Assembly: GCA_947175285.1 (NCBI GenBank)
Contig: CAMWMM010000219.1
Span: 1 to 7,863, forward strand
DNA: 7,863 nucleotides
Direction: 5' to 3'
Source of the DNA: an uncultured Lachnospiraceae bacterium
GTDB lineage: Bacteria > Bacillota_A > Clostridia > Lachnospirales > Lachnospiraceae
Of this stretch, positions 1-5,874 are shown piece by piece; the stretch's first letter is position 1; each line of letters begins with the position of its first letter. The notes beneath the pieces were generated by a model. That model worked only from the letters and a program-made list of their open reading frames with translations, ran no database searches and had not been told where the DNA came from. The position numbers and the translations under genes are program-made.

Positions 1-2
1 GT

Positions 3-890
3 ATAGGAAATATTGAAAATCCATATATTAATTCAGGAGATGCAGTAGCAGTAGATGATATGATATTTTTTTATTGCAATGAGGTTATTATAGATTCCAG
101 TAATCCCGATGGAAGGATAGAAAATTCGTTATATCAAATAAGTATTACAGATAATAATTTACAGAAATTGGCTAGTGATTCTGTGGAGCAGACATTGATT
201 TATTTAGATTCCTTAAATGATAATATAATTTCATTTAAGGGAAAAATAAATAATGCAGAAAGTATAACCTATTTGGATCTGTTCGACACCTCAAATGAAA
301 ATAGTGATAGCTTTGATATTTTAGTAGCTAAAGAATATAATATAGAGGAAGAAAAGGGGGAAATTATATATAATTTTTCAGTAAATGAATCAATAATATA
401 TGCAATAATTTGTATAAGGGATTCTTCAAATAATGCTTCATGGATAATAGAAAAATATGATTATGATGGAAATTGTATTAGTAGCTTAAAGGTGGATGAA
501 AAAATTGCTAATTTGCTCAATGGAGAAAGAATTTCAAAATTTGAGGTATATGGAGAATATGGCTTTATAAGAACATTTAGTGGTAGTGGGGTACTTTTTA
601 GCATTTCATCTAATGAAATAATTCCCCAATTATTAAGTGAAACAGAGTTAGATATTGCTATTCCTGCAAGAAATGAAAATGTAGATTGTGTTGTAATATA
701 TTCTAGGGATACAGGAGAAATTTGGAAATTAGATATTATAAATCATATGCTGTCTCAATTTGATTCGTCTTATGAATATTTGAAATATATATATATTGAT
801 AATGATAAAATTCTAATTTCTTCTGATGGCATAATGTATGGAGAACTGGAGGGGCTTCCTATGGAAAATGTTAATTTATTGATACGGTAA
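3..890 (+). CDS. Unrecognised acidic beta-rich protein, 5' end outside window
   Basis: The reading frame is open from the window edge (base 3) to the TAA at 888-890, giving 295 residues. The first ATG (60) has no ribosome site before it and the frame continues upstream, so the true start lies outside. I do not recognise the family. The protein is rich in Asp, Glu, Asn, Ser and Ile, with alternating hydrophobic/polar runs and recurring short units such as YDYDGN, IYSRDTGEIWKLD and ISSDGIMYGEL, as seen in beta-propeller or WD-like secreted proteins. No membrane segment or cysteine cluster is visible in this part, and any signal peptide would be upstream. Its stop codon overlaps the open frame of a degraded gene tail, and the first terminator downstream is at 1045-1086. 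A link to the peptide operon behind it is unproven. The coding call is firm; the function is unknown. Confidence 0.8.
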   Translation: MGNIENPYINSGDAVAVDDMIFFYCNEVIIDSSNPDGRIENSLYQISITDNNLQKLASDSVEQTLIYLDSLNDNIISFKGKINNAESITYLDLFDTSNENSDSFDILVAKEYNIEEEKGEIIYNFSVNESIIYAIICIRDSSNNASWIIEKYDYDGNCISSLKVDEKIANLLNGERISKFEVYGEYGFIRTFSGSGVLFSISSNEIIPQLLSETELDIAIPARNENVDCVVIYSRDTGEIWKLDIINHMLSQFDSSYEYLKYIYIDNDKILISSDGIMYGELEGLPMENVNLLIR

Positions 891-1036
891 GTTTAGTTGA
901 GCATACAAGGGTGGCAGAGCCGGGGTTCCAGTATGGAGCGGAGGCTTTTGAGGCACATCAGCAGCAAGCAGAGAAAGCAATGATTAAGGATAATGCAACA
1001 AAGAATATGCCTGTAAAAAGCGGAAAAAGTCGATAG
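875..1036 (+). pseudogene. C-terminal tail of a degraded gene (left copy)
   Basis: This is a frame with no start codon, running from just after a stop at 872-874 to the TAG at 1034-1036. It overlaps the end of the preceding gene. From about 947 its translation aligns without gaps, over 27 residues, with the tail at 7584-7664: both begin FEA and share Q, K, D, A, KN.PV and SGK at the same positions. The left copy ends SGKSR. The right copy lacks one A in the preceding A-run and reads on as SGKADREKSS, so one of the two has shifted frame. The base composition (GAGCCGGGG, GGAGCGGAGG) is richer in G and C than the gene before it, which suggests a different origin. The parent protein is not recognised. 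I read this as the leftover 3' end of a deleted or replaced gene. Confidence 0.6.
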
Positions 1037-1139
1037 AGAAAAAGTCCTCTTGAATCGAACTTAGGTTTGATTCAAGGGGATTTTTTATTTGAATGGACGT
1101 TTTCTGCAAAAAAGGGACACTTTCTGCAAGGGGGATTGT
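1010..1139 (+). repeat. Left copy of ~130 bp direct repeat flanking the operon
   Basis: This matches 7647-7775 in the same orientation, close to 90% by eye, with a few single-base gaps. The repeat holds the end of the broken tail gene, the terminator hairpin, and a block at 1098-1132 that is identical in both copies. Within that block the word TTTCTGCAA occurs twice, at 1101 and 1121, exactly 20 bases apart. The two copies are about 6.6 kb apart and bracket the whole peptide operon. Confidence 0.85.
1045..1086 (+). terminator. Strong rho-independent terminator (left copy)
   Basis: A 12-bp stem has its arms at 1045-1056 (TCCTCTTGAATC) and 1069-1080 (GATTCAAGGGGA), with one G-T wobble and a 12-base loop, followed by six T at 1081-1086. 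An A-run at 1039-1043 faces the T-run, so it may work in both directions. It should end transcription coming from the gene before and insulate the peptide operon. Confidence 0.9.
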
Positions 1140-1163
1140 CTAACTCGTTTTAGATGCTATTAT
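1136..1163 (+). promoter_or_regulatory. Possible weak upstream promoter
   Basis: TTGTCT (1136-1141), 16 bases, TATTAT (1158-1163). The -35 hexamer starts at the very end of the left repeat, in the same place as the better promoter beyond the right repeat (TTGTTA-17-TATTAT at 7772-7800). This may be the decayed counterpart of that promoter. The better promoter for the peptide gene is the next one downstream. The rest of 1140-1200 shows nothing else I can name. Confidence 0.3.
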
Positions 1164-1201
1164 TGATGGTGAGGGTTTAGTGTTTGTTTGTACATAATTA
1201 A

Positions 1202-1230
1202 TTGGGATACTTTTCAGCAAACTATATAAT
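1202..1230 (+). promoter_or_regulatory. Promoter of the cysteine-rich peptide operon
   Basis: TTGGGA (1202-1207), a 17-base spacer and a perfect TATAAT (1225-1230) fit a housekeeping sigma-A promoter. Transcription should begin near 1237, giving a leader of about 40 bases before the ATG at 1276. No clear operator palindrome overlaps it. Confidence 0.7.
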
Positions 1231-1259
1231 GAGTTGTTGAATTTGTATTAAGTATTTGG

Positions 1260-1267
1260 AAAGGAGG
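1260..1267 (+). promoter_or_regulatory. Near-perfect ribosome binding site of the peptide gene
   Basis: AAAGGAGG lies eight bases before the ATG at 1276. It is among the best ribosome sites in the window and supports translation of the short peptide gene at a high level. Confidence 0.9.
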
Positions 1268-1275
1268 AAAATCAT

Positions 1276-1416
1276 ATGTTTGAAAAGGTAAATGCTACAA
1301 ATACTAAAGTAGATTCATGGCAGCCTTGCATGTGGTGTGATTATCCGGAGGATACATGTGCAGACGCAAACTGCATCTTTTGTGATGGCAAAAAAGACGA
1401 TGTATGGCAGCCGTAG
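1276..1416 (+). CDS. Cysteine-rich 46-residue peptide, putative RiPP precursor
   Basis: The 46-residue frame has its own promoter and ribosome site and precedes a radical SAM maturase, the usual order for ribosomally made, modified peptides. The first 17 residues (MFEKVNATNTKVDSWQP) hold no cysteine and would serve as leader. The rest carries five cysteines, C18, C21, C28, C33 and C36, arranged CMWC-x6-C-x4-CIFC, followed by an acidic/lysine tail. The motif WQP occurs twice, at 15-17 just before the first cysteine and at 44-46 as the last three residues, so it brackets the cysteine core. Proposed role (inference): substrate for thioether formation by the maturase, then export. It differs from the SCIFF family, which has six cysteines and a different spacing. 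CxxC-x11-CxxC could also be a small metal-binding knuckle, the main alternative. I found no second copy of the gene in the window. Confidence 0.8.
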   Translation: MFEKVNATNTKVDSWQPCMWCDYPEDTCADANCIFCDGKKDDVWQP

Positions 1417-1523
1417 TGATATTTGGAAGAACCTAACCGACTAATCATTATATGTGAGGTGTCTTGTTACATAGATGTGCATAAGGTTAGAAAACTTTCA
1501 AATTATAATCACAGATGCAAGTG

Positions 1524-1560
1524 AGGGGCTGGATTTGTTTTCATGGAAGATCTAGTCCCT
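1524..1560 (+). terminator. Intergenic hairpin, probable partial terminator behind the peptide gene
   Basis: Arms at 1524-1536 and 1548-1560 form a 13-bp stem (GGGGCT against AGTCCC at its core) with three G-T wobbles and an 11-base loop. The following bases, TACTATTTATAAT, are only moderately T-rich, so termination is likely incomplete. This fits RiPP operons in which the precursor is made in excess and the modification genes are reached by read-through. It could also protect the peptide mRNA from 3' decay. A weaker long-range pairing, CTAACC (1433-1438) with GGTTAG (1485-1490), lies upstream. Confidence 0.6.
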
Positions 1561-1587
1561 TACTATTTATAATCAAGGAAAGGAAAT

Positions 1588-1617
1588 ATGATTTTTTAAA
1601 TGAATCATACTAAATAA
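1588..1617 (+). promoter_or_regulatory. Two mini-reading frames leading into the maturase start
   Basis: An AAGGAAAGGA ribosome site precedes the ATG at 1588, but that frame stops after three codons (MIF, TAA 1597-1599). A second ATG follows directly at 1600 and stops after five codons (MNHTK, TAA 1615-1617). The maturase ATG comes two bases later, at 1620. The maturase has no Shine-Dalgarno sequence at a normal distance, so its translation may depend on ribosomes that terminate and restart along this chain. Confidence 0.5.
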
Positions 1618-1619
1618 AT

Positions 1620-2984
1620 ATGAAAGTAAATTATTCAGAAAAAGATATAGTATTATTTCAACCATATAAAATTTTTACTATAAAGGAGCAATCTTATTTA
1701 TTTGACGGTTCGAGTGCTTCAATCTATAAAATAGATAATACTGTATTAAAAATATTAGAGTGCCAGTTTAAAACTATTAAAGAAATATATGATGTGGTAT
1801 GTAAGGAGATTGATGAGCATATATTTTGGGATACATTAGATAAGATGATAAAAAGTGGATTTATCATCAATGAAGATATTATACTTACTAATAATAAAAT
1901 CCCATGTATAAAAGGTGTGACCTTAATGCTGATACAGGCTTGTAATTTGGCTTGTCAGTATTGTTTTGGTTCGGAAGGAGAATATGCTGATCGTGGCAAA
2001 ATGCAAGAAAATGTTGCGATAGATACAATAAATTATTTAATCGAAAATTCTGGAGATGCAAAAGAATTAAGTATAACTTTTTTTGGTGGAGAACCATTGC
2101 TATGTTTTAATTTGATTAAGAAGATTGTTGAGTATTGTAAGGATAAAGAAAAGACGATTGGCAAAAAATTTACGTATAATATGACTACAAATGGGACTTT
2201 GCTAAACGATGAGATGAACGAGTTTATTATACAAAACAAAATAGGGACAATGATTAGTATTGATGGCAATCGTGATCAACAAAATGCAAAGCGATATTAT
2301 AAAAACGGAGCAGGTTGTTATGATGAAGTGATTGAAAAGACACAGTTTCTAAGAGAAAAGAATTGTTTGTCAGCGAGGGCAACTATAACGTCATCAAATA
2401 TTAAGCTAAAAGAAGTATTTGAGCATTTATATTCGTTAGGTTTTATAAGTATACCTATGGCACCAGCATATAATCTTTTTACAGAAACTGAATATAATTC
2501 GTATTTTACTGAATTAAAAAAATTGTGTGACTATTTTGGAATGCTATTGAAAAAGGATATTGGAAAAGCAAAGACAATTAGGATATTGTGGAAAGCATTA
2601 AGGCGGATACATACTGGTGCAAAGCAATATACAGCTTGCGGTGCAGGTATAAACGGAGTTGCTGTTGATATTCATGGAAATATGTATCCATGCCATAGAT
2701 TTGTTTCAAACAAGGAATACATTTTGGGTAACATATATGATAATATTGATAAAAGAAAGCAGTTCGCAGATGAAGTAAGAGTAGACAATTTTGAAGAGTG
2801 TAAAAATTGTTATTTGAGATTGCTTTGTGGTGGAGGATGTTCATATGAAAATTATGTGGAAATGGGTAGTACGCAAAAAATATTTGAGAAACAATGTTTA
2901 GAAACTAAAACAATATATTCAAATATTATTTCGATATATTTATCTTTAAGCGATGAAGAAAAGAAAAACATTTTTGATTCATGA
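1620..2984 (+). CDS. Radical SAM/SPASM peptide maturase with N-terminal RRE-like region
   Basis: This is a 454-residue cytosolic iron-sulfur enzyme. Residues ~1-90 resemble a PqqD-like peptide-recognition winged helix. The radical SAM barrel begins at ~98 with C108-x3-C112-x2-C115 for the SAM-binding 4Fe-4S cluster, then GGEP at 156-159 and MTTNG near 188-192. The C-terminal SPASM region has all seven cysteines: C340, C358 (after GNMYP), C394-x2-C397-x5-C403-x3-C407 and C426, which in this family bind two further 4Fe-4S clusters. Members cross-link cysteines in short peptides (sactipeptide or ranthipeptide type); the Cys-rich peptide maturases of Clostridia (CcpM-like) are the closest family I can suggest, without certainty. 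The likely substrate is the five-cysteine peptide just upstream. ATG 1620 is the only start, since TAA at 1611-1613 closes the frame upstream. It has no normal ribosome site. Its stop overlaps the ribosome site of the next gene. Confidence 0.93.
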   Translation: MKVNYSEKDIVLFQPYKIFTIKEQSYLFDGSSASIYKIDNTVLKILECQFKTIKEIYDVVCKEIDEHIFWDTLDKMIKSGFIINEDIILTNNKIPCIKGVTLMLIQACNLACQYCFGSEGEYADRGKMQENVAIDTINYLIENSGDAKELSITFFGGEPLLCFNLIKKIVEYCKDKEKTIGKKFTYNMTTNGTLLNDEMNEFIIQNKIGTMISIDGNRDQQNAKRYYKNGAGCYDEVIEKTQFLREKNCLSARATITSSNIKLKEVFEHLYSLGFISIPMAPAYNLFTETEYNSYFTELKKLCDYFGMLLKKDIGKAKTIRILWKALRRIHTGAKQYTACGAGINGVAVDIHGNMYPCHRFVSNKEYILGNIYDNIDKRKQFADEVRVDNFEECKNCYLRLLCGGGCSYENYVEMGSTQKIFEKQCLETKTIYSNIISIYLSLSDEEKKNIFDS

Positions 2985-2993
2985 GGAGGATAT

Positions 2994-3746
2994 ATGAGTC
3001 TTTTAAGAATTAATGGATTAGGTAAGGTTTATGGCAAAGGAAAAGCATGTACGCAGGCATTAAAGCAAGTTAATTTGGAAGTCAATAAAGCAGATTTTGT
3101 GGCAATCATGGGTGCTTCCGGATCAGGCAAGTCAACATTATTGAATCTGATTTCAACTATTGATAAGCCTACTCATGGTGAAATATGGATTAATAATATT
3201 AATATAGCAAAACTGAATAATGCAAAGGCGGATAGCTTTAGGAAAAATCAACTTGGTTTTATTTTTCAAGATTTTAGACTGCTCGATTCTCTAACAATTT
3301 CGGAAAATATTGCCGTACCACTTATTATACAGAAAAGAAATAAAGAACAAATAGAACATAGAATAGCGGAAGTAATGGATATGCTTTCTATAAGCAAGTT
3401 AAGAGATAAATATCCTTACCAAATTTCTGGTGGGGAAAAACAAAGAGCTGCTTGTGCGAGGGCTATTATTGCTGAGCCTGAACTGATTTTGGCTGATGAG
3501 CCAACTGGCTCATTGGATTCCAATAATGCCCATAATATAATGGGAGTAATGACAGAATTTAATGAAAAATTAAAGGCAACAATTCTTATGGTAACGCACG
3601 ATCCTATGAGTGCCAGTTACTGTAAAAGAGTAATCTTTTTGAAGGATGGCAATATAATAAATTTTGTTGAAAGAAAAAATAATGCCCAAAATGATTTTTA
3701 TAAAATAATTGTTGAACATAATTCAAAATTGCAACAAGCAAACTAA
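2994..3746 (+). CDS. ABC transporter ATPase, BceA/MacB/LolD type
   Basis: This 250-residue ATP-binding subunit powers the permease encoded next. All motifs are intact: Walker A GASGSGKST (40-48), Q-loop Q92 in FQDFRLLDSLTISEN, signature ISGGEKQ (144-150), Walker B LILADEP (164-170), D-loop SLD (173-175) and switch H202. The FQDF.LLD.LT.SEN stretch is typical of BceA-like ATPases, which work with ten-helix permeases in resistance to or sensing of antimicrobial peptides. The ATG at 2994 has AGGAGG at 2984-2989, overlapping the maturase stop, so the two genes are tightly coupled. About 25 residues follow the switch region and end in a short polar tail. The role as self-protection or as part of peptide export is inferred from its place in a peptide-modification operon. 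No BceRS-type two-component pair is present in the window. Confidence 0.93.
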   Translation: MSLLRINGLGKVYGKGKACTQALKQVNLEVNKADFVAIMGASGSGKSTLLNLISTIDKPTHGEIWINNINIAKLNNAKADSFRKNQLGFIFQDFRLLDSLTISENIAVPLIIQKRNKEQIEHRIAEVMDMLSISKLRDKYPYQISGGEKQRAACARAIIAEPELILADEPTGSLDSNNAHNIMGVMTEFNEKLKATILMVTHDPMSASYCKRVIFLKDGNIINFVERKNNAQNDFYKIIVEHNSKLQQAN

Positions 3747-3763
3747 CTTGGAGGTATGAAATA

Positions 3764-5857
3764 ATGTTTGGTACAAATCGGCACAATGTTATGACTGTCA
3801 TAAAGGAAAATATTATATATTTTGTGACCTTAATTATCTGTATAGCGTTATTTTATGGATTTGTATCATTAGGTGATATAAAAAATCCTTTAGTGCAGGG
3901 AAATTCGGAATATGATTTTGAAATGTATGCACCAATGATTCGTTATTGTATTTATGCAGTATCAATATCAATTTTTATTTTGATCAGCTATGTAAACTCA
4001 CATATGTTCAGAGAAAAATTAAAAGAAATTTCAATACTGATTACATTAGGGATGAAACGGAGTAAGATTGCAATATTGTATTCAAAGGATATGCTTTCAA
4101 TTAGTGCATTAAGTTTTGTAATTGGTATTTTGTGTGGAATAGGCTGTTCTTATGCAGTTAATGCTGTTATATCATTAATAACTTATGGAAAAGTTATATC
4201 TAACAGCTTGTTTTACTTAAATTCTTTCATAGATACAATAGTTTTTTTTGTAATTATGTATGGTGGAATGACTGCTATAAATATTATTAAAGTTATGCAC
4301 AAGAAACCACTTGAACTGCTAAATAATAGCAAAATCCCTGATAGTAAAAAAGTTTTCACTTTTTGGAAATTGATAGAGTGTTTGCTTCTGATAGGTAGTT
4401 ATAGTTTTATTGGATATAATATAAAAGTTTATTTTTCTATAGGGAGAAATTATGGTGGAAATATTCCAAGTTATGAGAGTAACAAGTTTCAATTTGCCAT
4501 TTTTGTAGCAATTATTGTTGCTATATATCTTACAATAAAAATTATAAATTATTTGTTAATCTGGATAAAAAATTGTAGATTTGTAAAGTATGATATGTCT
4601 GTCCTTGTGATAGGAAAACTTTCTCATAGAATGAAAAGTGTTACCAGAAATATGCTTTTGATTAGCGTTGTTCTTACTTTGTCGTTGTGCGGATTCTCCT
4701 TGATACCTCTTATGGCAGAGTTTTCTAATGAGTATATGGAGCATCGGATGGTTTTTGATATTAATGTACCATTTAATTATGACAATATTGAAGATATACA
4801 TGATATACCCAATATTGACTATGGATTTGTAAGAAATATTTTGATGAAAGCTAATATAGAAATAGAGAATGAATGTGAATTAGAGGAATATTTTATTTGG
4901 GATTCTGATTTTTCCGGACCGTCAATGAGGGCAAACAAATATGATATGCCTAGATTGGCAATGGGAATTACAGACTATAATCAGCTAAGAATAATGGCAG
5001 GTTTAGAACCGATTAATTTAGATTTAGATGGTTTTTTATTTCATGTCAAGGATGATATAGATTTAACACAATTTGAGGAAGCATTAAACGGTGGAACGCA
5101 TTCGCTCAATGTGGCAGGAACATTGTTACATGAAAATACAAGCTGCTTTTTTGTAACTGAAAATTTGGGAGATTATATTTACAATACAAACACAGATAGC
5201 TTTTTAGTATTTCCTGATGAAGTGTGCGAAAAATTAAGTATTGCTAAAAAAGGGTATTTTGCAAATACGGTTGAAAAAGTACCTTATGCAGTATGTAAAA
5301 ATGCCGATCAGGAGATAATGAATTCATTTGAATTAGATTATGCTTATTTATATGATAGATATGGAGATAATGGGAATCAGGTAATAGATTTCATTGGTCC
5401 CATTAGATTTAGGTCTATTGAAGAAAATGATATTTCGTTTATGGCTATAATAACTAAATCTTTGGGAATGTATATCGGTATAATCTTCATGTTAATTTGT
5501 ATGGCGATGGTGTCGATTAAAAATATTATTGAGTGTAACAACAGCATTGGGGATTATAGAGTTTTGCGACAAATTGGAATGTCTGAGAAGCAACTTAAAC
5601 GGATAAATTTGAAAGAAAATCTGTTTTTTTATTTATTGCCATATGCAGTAAGTATTGCGAATTTTTGTATTATTCAAAATACATTTATTATGCGGTTCGG
5701 AAGCAGGGCAAATACTTATTTTCATGGGAATCAATATTTGAATGGAATTATTGTACCAGTAATTATTGTAAGTGTAATACTTGTAATTTACATAGGGACA
5801 GTGCAAATAATAAATTTTAATAAAATAAAAAACTCATTAGATAATGTTTTGGAATAA
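3764..5857 (+). CDS. BceB-like ABC permease (FtsX superfamily) with large extracellular domain
   Basis: This is a 697-residue membrane protein, the partner of the ATPase before it. Hydrophobic segments sit near residues 17-36, 60-79, 110-139, 154-175, 200-220, 243-268 and 293-317, then 561-584, 620-642 and 660-684. That gives ten helices with a soluble domain of about 240 residues between helices seven and eight (~319-558), the BceB arrangement. Two cytoplasmic FtsX-type stretches are visible: KLKEISILITLGMKRSKI (85-102) and DYRVLRQIGMSEKQLKR (597-613). In BceB proteins the extracellular domain recognises the peptide antibiotic or its lipid complex; here it could bind the operon's own product. 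The start is ATG 3764 with GGAGGT at 3750-3755. An earlier ATG (3756) is too close to that site and stops after two codons. Immunity, rather than export, is my preferred role (inference). Confidence 0.9.
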   Translation: MFGTNRHNVMTVIKENIIYFVTLIICIALFYGFVSLGDIKNPLVQGNSEYDFEMYAPMIRYCIYAVSISIFILISYVNSHMFREKLKEISILITLGMKRSKIAILYSKDMLSISALSFVIGILCGIGCSYAVNAVISLITYGKVISNSLFYLNSFIDTIVFFVIMYGGMTAINIIKVMHKKPLELLNNSKIPDSKKVFTFWKLIECLLLIGSYSFIGYNIKVYFSIGRNYGGNIPSYESNKFQFAIFVAIIVAIYLTIKIINYLLIWIKNCRFVKYDMSVLVIGKLSHRMKSVTRNMLLISVVLTLSLCGFSLIPLMAEFSNEYMEHRMVFDINVPFNYDNIEDIHDIPNIDYGFVRNILMKANIEIENECELEEYFIWDSDFSGPSMRANKYDMPRLAMGITDYNQLRIMAGLEPINLDLDGFLFHVKDDIDLTQFEEALNGGTHSLNVAGTLLHENTSCFFVTENLGDYIYNTNTDSFLVFPDEVCEKLSIAKKGYFANTVEKVPYAVCKNADQEIMNSFELDYAYLYDRYGDNGNQVIDFIGPIRFRSIEENDISFMAIITKSLGMYIGIIFMLICMAMVSIKNIIECNNSIGDYRVLRQIGMSEKQLKRINLKENLFFYLLPYAVSIANFCIIQNTFIMRFGSRANTYFHGNQYLNGIIVPVIIVSVILVIYIGTVQIINFNKIKNSLDNVLE

Positions 5858-5874
5858 TAAGATAGGTGAAATAT

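Noticed and set aside
60..890. ATG at 60 as the true start of the first gene
   Set aside because: There is no ribosome site before it and the frame stays open to the window edge with similar residue composition.
1276..1416. SCIFF peptide (six cysteines in forty-five residues)
   Set aside because: The length is similar, but there are five cysteines in a CxxC-x6-C-x4-CxxC layout and the conserved SCIFF sequence is not seen.
1504..1509. TATAAT as a separate promoter for the maturase
   Set aside because: No -35-like hexamer lies 16-18 bases upstream; the position before it reads ATAAGG.
1888..2844. Three reverse-strand frames of 69-88 codons inside the maturase gene
   Set aside because: They lie opposite a gene with complete catalytic motifs, lack ribosome sites and have no recognisable protein features; AT-rich coding DNA produces such frames by chance.
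5866..5874. GTG at 5866 as the exporter start
   Set aside because: It lies within the AGGTGA ribosome site that fits the GTG at 5875, and nothing resembling a ribosome site precedes it.
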